Assembly (NCBI GenBank): GCA_902762385.1
Contig: CACWNQ010000006.1
Span: 35,542 to 99,541 of the forward strand
Source: an uncultured Bacteroidales bacterium
GTDB taxonomy: Bacteria; Bacteroidota; Bacteroidia; Bacteroidales; Muribaculaceae
Reading direction: 5' to 3'
Length of the DNA: 64,000 nucleotides
The notes beneath the pieces were generated by a model. It saw only the letters and a program-made list of their open reading frames with translations. It did not search any database and was not told the DNA's origin. This document shows, in pieces, positions 1-8,403 of this stretch. The position numbers and the translations under genes are program-made. Every line of letters begins with the position of its first letter. Positions within the stretch are counted from its first letter, which is position 1.

Positions 1-511
1 ATTCGAGCGTGAGCCCTAGGTCAAGTATCGACTTTGCTCCAGCGCAAATCACCATCACGGAAGTTTGAGCAAGTTCTTCAAGGTCGGCACTTATATCCAT
101 AGTGGTCTCAGCACCACGGTGCACTCCACCAATGCCACCAGTTGCAAACACCTTGATTCCCGCCATAGCAGCTATTATCATAGTGGTTGTAACCGTGGTG
201 GCGCCATCTTCGCCACGTGCGATAAGTACTGGCAGATCACGACGCGAAGCCTTGGTCACAGCCTGGCCTTTCTTACCCAGATATTCGATTTCCTCAGGTG
301 TACAGCCAGCTTTCAGTTTGCCGCCAATGATAGCAATGGTTGCAGGCACAGCACCATTGTCTCTTATGGTCTGCTCCACCTTCAATGCCGTTTCCACATT
401 CTGTGGGTAAGGCATGCCATGTGATATAATTGTCGACTCAAGCGCCACAACAGGCTTACCTGCCTCGAGGGCATCTTTCACTTCTTGCGATATAGATAAG
501 TATTTATTCAT
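1..511 (-). CDS. psuG: Pseudouridine-5'-phosphate glycosidase, C-terminus cut by window edge
   Basis: Splits pseudouridine 5'-phosphate into uracil and ribose 5-phosphate, the second step of pseudouridine salvage in the cytoplasm. About 170 N-terminal residues of a roughly 300-residue family are visible. The start [11 protein letters not shown] is followed by the family signature [16 protein letters not shown] with the conserved Glu at residue 25. GGIGGVHRG and CAGAKSILD come later, with the conserved active-site Lys near residue 160. The start is the first ATG, 18 bp after the psuK stop, so the two are almost certainly co-transcribed. The rest of the gene lies left of the window. The call is firm because both signature blocks and the kinase partner are present. 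Confidence 0.95.
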   Translation of the reverse strand, partial: MNKYLSISQEVKDALEAGKPVVALESTIISHGMPYPQNVETALKVEQTIRDNGAVPATIAIIGGKLKAGCTPEEIEYLGKKGQAVTKASRRDLPVLIARGEDGATTVTTTMIIAAMAGIKVFATGGIGGVHRGAETTMDISADLEELAQTSVMVICAGAKSILDLGLTLE

Positions 512-529
512 TTTAAAAGGAAAAAGGAG

Positions 530-1420
530 TTAAAGATAAAGTTTTTTGATATTGTCATTTACAGCATTCTTTGATTGCAGGGCGAGAGCAGCGGCTTTAA
601 CGCCCATAGAGCACACTTCCCGCATAGTAGCGCCGCTAAGTTCAGCATGGACCACTGCCGCCATAAATGCATCGCCAGCGCCAGTGGCATTTACCACCGT
701 CACAGCTTGTGATGGTTCTACATGGCTCTGGCTACCATCGTGACAATACACACCTCGCGCGCCCATTGTGATGTAGATACGTGTCACACCTTTCTCGACA
801 AACCATCGCGCCATTGCCTCGACATCGCCCTTAATACCGCTCAAAGCCACCGCCTCGAGTTGATTCACTTTCACAATAATAGGCATAGAACGTGATACAT
901 CGAGCATTGCCTTAATTTTCATTGCCTTAGCTGCCGATGTAGCATCTACATAGAGTGGCACGGCGCATCGCTCAGCAAGATATCTTAGTACATCCTCGCT
1001 AAGGTTACAGTCAGTCACTACAGCATCACTAGCATTGATGCTATCGATATAGGTCTCCACCATTTCGGTTGTGAGATGCGACATGAGTTCCATGTCGGCA
1101 GCACCTGCCTGCATCTCACCATTATGGTCGTTTACGCATATGAAATAGTTGCTCCTAGCCCCTGCCACCTCGAGTATTGGGTCGACGGTCATGCCCACTC
1201 TACGGCAGTCGTCACGCAGACTAAGGGCTATACTATCGTCGCCAAACACAGTGAACAGCCTTACCTGCTCGCCCATCAGGCACAAGTTATGCGCAATATT
1301 GCGACCAACACCGCCAAAAGCAATTTCCACACGGCTTGGGTTGGAATCACACGGCACATACCGTCCTATCGGGCTGGCAGTTATGTCAACATTTGCAGCA
1401 CCTATTACTGTAATTCTCAT
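530..1420 (-). CDS. psuK: PfkB-family sugar kinase, probable pseudouridine kinase
   Basis: A 296-residue ribokinase-fold (PfkB) protein. The N-terminal signature is VIGAANVDI, a GGVGRNIA block follows near residue 37, and the C-terminal PfkB motif NATGAGDAF holds the catalytic Asp. The family phosphorylates nucleosides and sugars. The pseudouridine assignment rests on the immediately downstream psuG, because kinase and glycosidase together convert pseudouridine to uracil and ribose 5-phosphate. The start lies 2 bp after the stop of the upstream FAD-dehydrogenase gene, indicating an operon. Without psuG one could only say PfkB kinase. Confidence 0.9.
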   Translation of the reverse strand: MRITVIGAANVDITASPIGRYVPCDSNPSRVEIAFGGVGRNIAHNLCLMGEQVRLFTVFGDDSIALSLRDDCRRVGMTVDPILEVAGARSNYFICVNDHNGEMQAGAADMELMSHLTTEMVETYIDSINASDAVVTDCNLSEDVLRYLAERCAVPLYVDATSAAKAMKIKAMLDVSRSMPIIVKVNQLEAVALSGIKGDVEAMARWFVEKGVTRIYITMGARGVYCHDGSQSHVEPSQAVTVVNATGAGDAFMAAVVHAELSGATMREVCSMGVKAAALALQSKNAVNDNIKKLYL

Positions 1421-1422
1421 TA

Positions 1423-2997
1423 TTATTTAATTATGAATTGTGCATTGAATAGAGCATCGGCGCAGCGCTCACCGTCGATGGCGCTCGACACGATGCCACC
1501 AGCATAACCGGCTCCCTCGCCACAGGGATATAGGCCCTTCACATCGATGTGGTGCAGCAGTTCGCTGTCGCGAGTGATACGCAGGGGCGACGAAGTGCGG
1601 GTCTCCACACCTATCACTATCGCCTCATTGGTCAAGAAACCACGCGCCTGGCGGTCAAATATTTTGAAGCCTTTAGTCAAGCGATGACTGATAAATTGTG
1701 GCAACCACTGGTCAAGGCGCGATGGTTGGAGTCCAGCAGCATACGACGAAGGGGGAATGAGTTTCGAAGCTTTTCCTTGCACAAAGTCGAGCATGCGTTG
1801 CGCTCCAGCACACTGGCTATTGCCTGCCATCTGGTAACAACGCTCCTCGAGAGCTTCTTGAAAGCGCATTACACGCAAAACGCCATATTGGTGGAATCGC
1901 TTAGGCACATCGTCGGGTCGCACCTCAACCACCATGCCGCTATTGGCCCAATAGGTGCCTCGAGTGCTTGGCGACATACCGTTCACTACCAGTTGTCCTG
2001 GCTGGCTTGCTGCTGGCACCACAACGCCACCGGGGCACATGCAAAACGAATAAACGCCACGGTCGTTGACCTGCGTAACAAAGCTGTACTCGGCTGCGGG
2101 CAGATAGTCGCCACGTCCACCACTCTTGTGATATTGTATCTGGTCAATGAGATGCTGTGGATGCTCAAGACGCACGCCCACGGCAATGCCCTTTTCCTCC
2201 ATCGAGATATTGGCATCATAAAGCATCTCATACACGTCGCGTGCTGAGTGACCTGTTGCAAGAATTACTGGACCATGAAATTCCTCTCCTGTAGAACTTT
2301 TAACACCTGTAACCTCGCGTTCATCGCTTATAATCAACTCGGTCACTCTTGTGCCGAAGTGCACTTCGCCCCCACTGTCAAGGATAGTGTTGCGCATGTT
2401 CTCAATTATACCGGGCAACTTGTCGCTGCCAATGTGAGGATGAGCATCAATCAGGATGTCCTCACTTGCTCCATGCTGGTGGAAGATTCCCAAGATGCGT
2501 TCCACCGAACCACGCTTCTTGCTGCGCGTGTAGAGTTTGCCGTCGCTATAAGCTCCTGCTCCACCCTCGCCAAAGCAGTAATTGCTGTCGGGGTCAACAA
2601 TTCCCAATCGGGAGATTGCCGCAACGTCAATACGGCGCTCCTTCACGTTCTTGCCACGCTCGAGCACAATGGGCTTCACACCAAGTTCTATTAAACGTAA
2701 CGCTGCAAAGAGTCCACCAGGACCTGCACCCACCACAATCGCTTGGCGGTCGCCTTTCACACGGTGATACACTATGGGGGGCACCAGATAGTCGGCCTTC
2801 ATGGGCTCATCTATGTAGGCCCGGACTTTGAGGTTGACCATCACGCGCTCTTTGCGTGCATCGATTGAGCGCTTGATTATGCGCACACCACTCAAGCGTC
2901 GCCGCATTATGCCCTCTTGCTTAGCCACCACTTCCTCAACGGCATCAATGAAATGTGCTGTGCGAGGATCTAACCGCAGTTGTATTTCTTTTATCAT
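1423..2997 (-). CDS. FAD-dependent dehydrogenase (NAD(P)/FAD oxidoreductase family)
   Basis: A protein of about 524 residues. The N-terminal 90 residues form a small alpha/beta domain with many basic residues. Next comes a dinucleotide-binding motif VVGAGPGGLFAALRL, a Glu/Arg segment LERG, and a GEGGAGAYSDGKL block typical of the large uncharacterised FAD-dehydrogenase family COG2509. The C-terminus carries YPCGEGAGYAGGIVSSAIDG, the second FAD-contact motif. The ATG at 2997 is preferred over the one at 3033, which would overlap the upstream gene. The substrate is unknown. It lies 2 bp upstream of psuK and 10 bp downstream of the MarC gene, so all are likely one transcript. Confidence 0.85.
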   Translation of the reverse strand: MIKEIQLRLDPRTAHFIDAVEEVVAKQEGIMRRRLSGVRIIKRSIDARKERVMVNLKVRAYIDEPMKADYLVPPIVYHRVKGDRQAIVVGAGPGGLFAALRLIELGVKPIVLERGKNVKERRIDVAAISRLGIVDPDSNYCFGEGGAGAYSDGKLYTRSKKRGSVERILGIFHQHGASEDILIDAHPHIGSDKLPGIIENMRNTILDSGGEVHFGTRVTELIISDEREVTGVKSSTGEEFHGPVILATGHSARDVYEMLYDANISMEEKGIAVGVRLEHPQHLIDQIQYHKSGGRGDYLPAAEYSFVTQVNDRGVYSFCMCPGGVVVPAASQPGQLVVNGMSPSTRGTYWANSGMVVEVRPDDVPKRFHQYGVLRVMRFQEALEERCYQMAGNSQCAGAQRMLDFVQGKASKLIPPSSYAAGLQPSRLDQWLPQFISHRLTKGFKIFDRQARGFLTNEAIVIGVETRTSSPLRITRDSELLHHIDVKGLYPCGEGAGYAGGIVSSAIDGERCADALFNAQFIIK

Positions 2998-3007
2998 AAT
3001 TTTTCTA

Positions 3008-3586
3008 TCAGAAAAGTTTTGCAAGGTTCTCACTCATCATCTTCACCGACATGGCGAGCAAGATGATACCAAAGAACTTGCGCAAGAAGAATATGCCACC
3101 TTCACCCAGGAATTTCTGTATCTTATCAGTCGCTTTGATGACGACAAACACCCATACCATATTGAGAGCCAACCCAATGAGAATATTGATGTCTTCATAC
3201 ATAGCTTTGAGTGAAATCAAAGTGGTTAGCACACCGGCGCCTGCAATCAACGGAAAAACCATAGGCACAATGGTTGCACCACCACTTGGGGCATTGTTCT
3301 TGAAAATCTCCACATCGAGTATCATCTCAAGCGCCATCAGGAACATCAAGAAGCCACCGGCTGCAGCAAACGACTGGATATTGCAGTTAAATATCTCAAG
3401 AATCCAATAGCCACCATAGTAGAATCCCACCATCACGATGGCCGAATACAATGTTGCCTTCCAAGCGCTTATCTCACGTCCTTTGGCACGAAGGTCCATG
3501 ATAATAGGCACAGAGCCCACTATATCAATGATACTGAGCAATACTAATGCTGAACTCAGAATTTGTGTAAAATTTATGTTTCCCAT
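3008..3586 (-). CDS. MarC / UPF0056 family integral membrane protein
   Basis: About 192 residues with roughly six hydrophobic segments. The N-terminal helix carries the family sequence LLSIIDIVGSVPIIMDL, in which the polar and proline residues are conserved. A later AGAGVLTTLISL segment and the C-terminal GIILLAMSVKMMSENL also fit the MarC family. The name comes from a chromosomal neighbourhood of antibiotic-resistance genes, but a direct resistance role has not held up and the transported substrate is unknown. I chose the ATG at 3586, which starts MGNINFTQIL, over 3613 because the shorter form matches the family N-terminus. It sits in the transporter-MarC-dehydrogenase-psuKG run. Confidence 0.85.
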   Translation of the reverse strand: MGNINFTQILSSALVLLSIIDIVGSVPIIMDLRAKGREISAWKATLYSAIVMVGFYYGGYWILEIFNCNIQSFAAAGGFLMFLMALEMILDVEIFKNNAPSGGATIVPMVFPLIAGAGVLTTLISLKAMYEDINILIGLALNMVWVFVVIKATDKIQKFLGEGGIFFLRKFFGIILLAMSVKMMSENLAKLF

Positions 3587-3624
3587 GACTTCTAACGCAT
3601 AATTAATTCTCAACAGTTACTGTC

Positions 3625-5316
3625 TCATGCAAGCGCCAGGATTATGAGCTGTGCCGTTATCACGCGCAAGAACATCGTGAGCGGATAAACGGTACTATAG
3701 GCCACCGAGGGAGCATCGTTGCCTGCAGTCTTGTTGGCGTAGGCAAGTGCAGGAGGATCGGTCGTTGCGCCAGCCACCATACCCATAATCGTGCAGTAGT
3801 TCAACTTAAACTTTCCTCGTGCCACCAGTGTGACTATAAACAATGGAATAAAGGTTATCAGGAAACCATACAGTACCCAACGAGCGCCCTGTGCGTTAAA
3901 TACCGTTTCGGCAAAATTACCACCGGCTGCAATGCCCACACTGGCAAGGAAGAGGCAAATTCCCAGTTCTCGCAAAAGCAAGTTAGAGCTACTGCTTGTA
4001 TAGGTGATGAGCTTGAGTTTATAACCATATCTACCGAGCAAAATCGCCACAATTAATGGTCCACCAGCAAGACCAAGCTTCATGGGCACGCTCATTCCTG
4101 GCAACATCAGCGGGATGCTACCCAAGATAATACCCATTACTATGCCAATAAACATTGTGAAAATATTGGGATGGTCAAGGGCCTTTTCCGAGTTGCCCAG
4201 ATAATTGGCAAGGCGGTCAATGTCTTTAATGTTGCCTACCACGGTGAGACGGTCACCTACCTGCAACGCAAGGTTAGGGCTAGCGAGCAGGTCAAGGCCA
4301 GCACGGTGTACGCGTGTGACATTAAGTTTGAAGCCCATACGAAGTCGCAACGAACCGAGTTTGCGACCTGAGAATTCGCTTTTGGTCACCACTATGCGAC
4401 GTGCTGTCACTGGGTCGGGGTCGGCCTTCCAGTCCATCTTCTCATGAGGACCAAGCACAGCGTCAAACATCTCCTCATCTTGCTGGCTCATAACAACGAG
4501 TAAAAGGTCGCCTTCCTCAATAATTGTCTCACTAACAGGAATGTGGACGTGACCGTCGCCCTTGCGAATGCGCGAAATGATGAAATTATGGTCAATAATC
4601 TGGTGCAAATGATGAATGGTAGAACCAATTATAAGCTTATTTGTAACCTTATAAGTTACAAGATGAGGCTGAAGCTGGGAATTGGTCTTATCGTCTTCTA
4701 TCTCTTTTGACTCCTTGTCAACACCAATCTTGAAAATTACCTTCAGCACAATAAACGATAAAATAATTCCTACCACACCAAGAGGATAGGCTGCGGCATA
4801 TCCCATCGACATTGACTCGTTCAATGCACTGGCAGCATCGCCTTGGGTCTCAATAAGCGTCTGCTGAGCTGCACCAAGGCCAGGGGTATTGGTAATAGCA
4901 CCCGAAAGAATTCCCACCATGTCGGTAATACTCGTATCGCCAACGCCAAAATAAATGCCAAGTGCAACAGCGATATTAAGCACAATGATGGAAATGGCCA
5001 AGCAGTTAAGTAGCAAGCCACCATGCTTAAATGAAGAGAAGAACGATGGACCCACTTGTAGACCTATCGAGAAAATGAACAGAATCAGTCCAAACTCCTG
5101 AATGAACTTCAATGTATTCATATCAATTTGCAGCCCAAAGTGACCAGCAAGGATACCCACAAAGAGCACAAAAGTGGCACCAAGCGAGATTCCTTTGATT
5201 CTCACCTTACCTAAAATTACTCCCAAGGCAATAACAATGGCGTAGATGAATATAGAATGTGCCACGCCAGTACCAGTCAATATTTCTGTAAACCAGTTCA
5301 TTGTATCAAGCTTCAT
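3625..5316 (-). CDS. AspT/YidE/YbjL-type transporter with two TrkA-C domains
   Basis: A 563-residue inner-membrane protein with about five hydrophobic segments in each half and a soluble central region of about 200 residues. That region holds two TrkA-C (RCK-C) domains: one around SETIIEEGDLLLVV, the second around LQVGDRLTVVGNIKDIDRL. This duplicated layout is that of the aspartate:alanine exchanger family and its relatives YidE and YbjL. The substrate cannot be read from the sequence. The C-terminal half contains TTDPPALAYANKTAGNDAP, a conserved family block. An ATG at 5301 is an alternative start. A TACCTTTG -7 box lies about 60 bp upstream, so this gene probably heads the leftward operon. 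Confidence 0.85.
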   Translation of the reverse strand: MKLDTMNWFTEILTGTGVAHSIFIYAIVIALGVILGKVRIKGISLGATFVLFVGILAGHFGLQIDMNTLKFIQEFGLILFIFSIGLQVGPSFFSSFKHGGLLLNCLAISIIVLNIAVALGIYFGVGDTSITDMVGILSGAITNTPGLGAAQQTLIETQGDAASALNESMSMGYAAAYPLGVVGIILSFIVLKVIFKIGVDKESKEIEDDKTNSQLQPHLVTYKVTNKLIIGSTIHHLHQIIDHNFIISRIRKGDGHVHIPVSETIIEEGDLLLVVMSQQDEEMFDAVLGPHEKMDWKADPDPVTARRIVVTKSEFSGRKLGSLRLRMGFKLNVTRVHRAGLDLLASPNLALQVGDRLTVVGNIKDIDRLANYLGNSEKALDHPNIFTMFIGIVMGIILGSIPLMLPGMSVPMKLGLAGGPLIVAILLGRYGYKLKLITYTSSSSNLLLRELGICLFLASVGIAAGGNFAETVFNAQGARWVLYGFLITFIPLFIVTLVARGKFKLNYCTIMGMVAGATTDPPALAYANKTAGNDAPSVAYSTVYPLTMFLRVITAQLIILALA

Positions 5317-5373
5317 TTATTCTTTTATGCTACCGTTTTTAATAGCTAACGATTAATCAATCTTTTCAATTTG

Positions 5374-5381
5374 CAAAGGTA
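5374..5381 (-). promoter_or_regulatory. -7 promoter box of the AspT-like transporter operon
   Basis: Read on the minus strand this is TACCTTTG, an exact match to the Bacteroidota consensus TAnnTTTG, 58 bp upstream of the transporter ATG. It would drive the leftward run ending in psuG. Confidence 0.7.
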
Positions 5382-5435
5382 GTAAAAAGTTTTCAGTTCT
5401 AAGTTTTCAGTCTTCAGTTTTTGTTTCAAAACAAC

Positions 5436-5470
5436 GAAAAAGAGCACCTCGATCGACGTGTCGCTCTATT
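5436..5470 (-). terminator. Hairpin plus U-run with no assigned upstream gene
   Basis: On the minus strand AGAGCGACAC pairs imperfectly with GAGGTGCTCT and is followed by TTTTT, the form of a rho-independent terminator. It lies upstream of the transporter promoter at 5374, so it cannot be that operon's attenuator. No credible leftward gene precedes it. It may end a short unrecognised RNA or block antisense transcription away from argS. Confidence 0.45.
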
Positions 5471-5604
5471 CCTTTAAAAGGCATTATTATTTCAGCTTAT
5501 AAAACAAAACACCACTTGCTCTGAAAAGATATTTCAAAAATTAGCATATTTGTAAATTTTGCTTGATTGTGCATTATGAATTGTGCATTATAAATTATTT
5601 TAAC

Positions 5605-5612
5605 TACCTTTG
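5605..5612 (+). promoter_or_regulatory. -7 promoter box of argS
   Basis: TACCTTTG matches TAnnTTTG, with a TTG at 5581-5583 about 21 bp upstream as a -33 candidate. The argS ATG lies 33 bp downstream. Confidence 0.75.
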
Positions 5613-5644
5613 CAGTTTGGAAATCAATAAATACATATATAATT

Positions 5645-7426
5645 ATGTCGATTGAAAATATACTTTCACAAGCTACCGCACAGGCGGTGAATGAATTATA
5701 TGGCTTAGACGTAGAGCCGCAAACCATTGTGCCTCAAGCCACCCGCAAGGAGTTTGAGGGCAACCTCACCATCGTGGTGTTCCCCTTCTTGAGGGCATCA
5801 CACAAGGCTCCCGACGCCACAGCACAAGAGATTGGAGAATATCTCGCTGCTCACTGTGAGGCTGTCGAGAAGTTCAACGTCATTAAGGGCTTTCTTAACA
5901 TCAGTATCAAGCCTTCGTTCTGGGCTCAGCTGCTCGACAACATCAGCCGCGATGAGAACTACGGCTTCAAGCAGGAAACTCCCGATAGCAAACTCGTGAT
6001 GATTGAGTACAGTTCGCCCAACACCAACAAGCCACTTCATCTGGGCCACGTGCGCAACAACCTACTGGGCTTCAGCCTCTCGCAGATTATGAAAGCCAAC
6101 GGCAACAAGGTGGTAAAGACCAACATCGTGAACGACCGTGGCATCCACATCTGCAAGTCGATGCTCGCTTGGCTCAAGTGGGGCAACGGCGCCACTCCCG
6201 AGAGCACTGGCAAGAAGGGCGACCACCTGATTGGCGACTTCTATGTGCTCTTCGACAAGCATTACAAGGCCGAAATCAAGGAGATTGCCGAAGCTCAAGG
6301 CATCAGCGAAGAGGAAGCCGAAAAGAAGTCAACCCTCATGCAGGAAGCTCGTGAAATGCTCAAGAAGTGGGAGGACAATGATCCTGAGGTGCGCGCCCTG
6401 TGGGAAAAGATGAATTCATGGGTTTATGCTGGCTTCGACGAGACCTACCGTCGCATGGGCGTAGACTTCGACAAGATTTATTATGAAAGCCAGACTTACC
6501 TTGAGGGCAAGGAAAAGGTTGAGGAAGGACTCGAAAAAGGCGTGTTCTACCGCAAGGAAGACAACAGCGTGTGGGCCGACCTCACACCCGATGGACTCGA
6601 CCACAAGCTCCTACTGCGCAGCGATGGCACTAGCGTCTATATGACTCAAGATATTGGCACCGCTAAGCTCCGCTATCAGGACTACCCTATCGACAAGATG
6701 ATTTATGTAGTGGGAAACGAGCAGAACTACCATTTCCAGGTATTGTCGCTTTTGCTCGATAAACTGGGCTTTAAGTGGGGCAAAGACCTCATCCATTTCT
6801 CTTATGGTATGGTTGAGCTACCTCACGGCAAGATGAAATCACGCGAGGGAACAGTGGTCGATGCCGATGACCTCATGGACAAGATGGTTGAAGACGCTCT
6901 GGCTATGACCAGCGACCGCCTCGAGGGCATGACACCCGACGAGAAACTCGAGGTTGCACGCATCATTGGCATGGGTGCGCTCAAGTATTTCATTCTCAAG
7001 GTTGACCCACGCAAGAACATGCTGTTCAACCCTGCCGAAAGTATCGACTTCAACGGCAACACCGGACCATTCATCCAGTACACCTATGCTCGCATCCAGT
7101 CGCTGCAGCGCAAGGCCGGCGACAACCTGCCTGCACTCAACGTCGATGCCGTTACTCCCAACGAGAAAGAGATTGCTATAATTCAACGCGTCGCCGACTT
7201 CCCAGCTGTAGTAGAAGAGGCTGGCAAGACCTACAGTCCTGCGCTCATTGCCAACTACACCTATGAACTTGCTAAAGAGTTCAACCAGTTCTACCACGAC
7301 TACAGCATCCTCAAGGAGGAAGACGAGAACGTGAAAGTGTTCCGACTCGAGCTCTCACGCACCGTGGCTGGCGTCATCAAGCGCGCATTCTCACTCCTAG
7401 GCATAGAAGTCCCCGAAAGAATGTAA
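5645..7426 (+). CDS. argS: Arginyl-tRNA synthetase
   Basis: A class I aminoacyl-tRNA synthetase charging tRNA-Arg, 593 residues, the usual length. It starts with the ArgS N-terminal additional domain (about residues 1-100). The HIGH-type motif HLGH is at 132-135 within NTNKPLHLGHVRNN, and the KMSKS-like loop appears as GKMKSREGTV, the weakly conserved version expected in ArgS. The C-terminal alpha-helical anticodon-binding domain ends VFRLELSRTVAGVIKRAFSL. A promoter lies directly upstream. Nothing unusual. Confidence 0.97.
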   Translation: MSIENILSQATAQAVNELYGLDVEPQTIVPQATRKEFEGNLTIVVFPFLRASHKAPDATAQEIGEYLAAHCEAVEKFNVIKGFLNISIKPSFWAQLLDNISRDENYGFKQETPDSKLVMIEYSSPNTNKPLHLGHVRNNLLGFSLSQIMKANGNKVVKTNIVNDRGIHICKSMLAWLKWGNGATPESTGKKGDHLIGDFYVLFDKHYKAEIKEIAEAQGISEEEAEKKSTLMQEAREMLKKWEDNDPEVRALWEKMNSWVYAGFDETYRRMGVDFDKIYYESQTYLEGKEKVEEGLEKGVFYRKEDNSVWADLTPDGLDHKLLLRSDGTSVYMTQDIGTAKLRYQDYPIDKMIYVVGNEQNYHFQVLSLLLDKLGFKWGKDLIHFSYGMVELPHGKMKSREGTVVDADDLMDKMVEDALAMTSDRLEGMTPDEKLEVARIIGMGALKYFILKVDPRKNMLFNPAESIDFNGNTGPFIQYTYARIQSLQRKAGDNLPALNVDAVTPNEKEIAIIQRVADFPAVVEEAGKTYSPALIANYTYELAKEFNQFYHDYSILKEEDENVKVFRLELSRTVAGVIKRAFSLLGIEVPERM

Positions 7427-7488
7427 TTTTTGGCACACTTTTTGCCATACATTATTTTTTGAATGAAACAAACTAACAACTATAAATT

Positions 7489-8223
7489 ATGAACTACAAC
7501 AATCTTCCACCGTTGCCACAGGCTAATGCCTCGCAGGCAACACCTTATCAGAGCGAATGGTCACTCACGACCTACATGACAAAGGTGATGCGCAAGGTGT
7601 ACACGAAAATGTTCCTCGGACTTCTCGTGACAGCGCTCACTTCATGGTTTGTGCTTAACAACGAGACTGTTCTCATGACGCTGGTTCAGAGCCGTGGACT
7701 CCTAATAGGATTGTGCGTTGCTGAGCTTGCCTTGGTTTTCATCCTCTCGATGGCAATCAACAAACTCAGCTCCCCAGTAGCAACTTTGCTCTTCTATGTA
7801 TATGCTGTGATTAACGGTGTCACACTCACTCCCATTTTCTTGATGTACACCATGTCGTCAATCGCTCTCACATTCTTTGTGACAGCAGGTGTGTTCTTGG
7901 CAATGTCAATCTACGGCTACACCACCAAGAGCGATCTCACCAAGTTTGGCACTTTCATGGTAATGGCGCTCATTGGACTCATTGTATGCACCATTATCAA
8001 CATCTTCTGGGCCAATAGCGTTATGGACTGGATTATCAGCTTTGCAGGCGTGATAATCTTCATTGGCCTCACTGCATGGGACACTCAGAAGATCAAGCAG
8101 ATGGCACAGGAAACCGACGAGATGAACGCTGGCAAGCTTGCAACACTTGGCGCTTTGTCACTCTACCTCGACTTCATCAATCTATTCCTCTATCTGCTTC
8201 GTTTCTTGGGCAATCGCAACTAA
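7489..8223 (+). CDS. Bax inhibitor-1 / YccA family membrane protein
   Basis: A 244-residue protein with a proline- and glutamine-rich hydrophilic N-terminus of about 30 residues, then seven hydrophobic segments. The family hallmarks are visible: KVYTKMFLGLLVTALTSW at the first helix and the C-terminal FIGLTAWDTQKIKQMAQ, where the Asp is part of the proposed pH-sensing di-aspartyl pair of bacterial BI-1 homologues. A role in calcium leak or membrane-protein quality control is known for relatives only. It is 62 bp downstream of argS and followed by a clear terminator. Confidence 0.92.
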   Translation: MNYNNLPPLPQANASQATPYQSEWSLTTYMTKVMRKVYTKMFLGLLVTALTSWFVLNNETVLMTLVQSRGLLIGLCVAELALVFILSMAINKLSSPVATLLFYVYAVINGVTLTPIFLMYTMSSIALTFFVTAGVFLAMSIYGYTTKSDLTKFGTFMVMALIGLIVCTIINIFWANSVMDWIISFAGVIIFIGLTAWDTQKIKQMAQETDEMNAGKLATLGALSLYLDFINLFLYLLRFLGNRN

Positions 8224-8250
8224 GAAAATATCTCACACATTACACATCGA

Positions 8251-8285
8251 GCGTCACATCCATTTAAGATGTGGCGCTTTATTTA
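8251..8285 (+). terminator. Rho-independent terminator after the BI-1 gene
   Basis: GCGTCACATC (8251-8260) pairs with GATGTGGCGC (8268-8277) through a 7-base loop, with one G-U pair, followed by TTTATTTACTTT. Confidence 0.8.
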
Positions 8286-8403
8286 CTTTATAACCTAACC
8301 CACTAGCTCCCTATTACCTAAAATTTAAACACACATTAATACAATAAAAATGCACAATTCGAGTTTTATATTTTAGATAATACTAATTTCGTTGTTTTAG
8401 ATT

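Larger units (their letters stand above)
5317..5644. other. Divergent intergenic region, transporter / argS
   Basis: This 328-bp spacer holds two divergent promoters (5374-5381 leftward, 5605-5612 rightward), an orphan terminator-like hairpin near 5436-5470, and two degenerate intergenic repeats. One is an AGTTTTCAGT-type run near 5388-5425. The other is a doubled TGCATTATGAATTG-type run near 5568-5592. I see no convincing gene. Confidence 0.6.

Noticed and set aside
5436-5470. Attenuator of the AspT-like transporter gene
   Set aside because: It lies upstream of the -7 box at 5374-5381, so it would not be in that gene's leader if that promoter is used.
5497-5727. 76-residue minus-strand frame over the argS promoter and start
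   Set aside because: It overlaps argS and its promoter antisense and its composition is that of AT-rich spacer.
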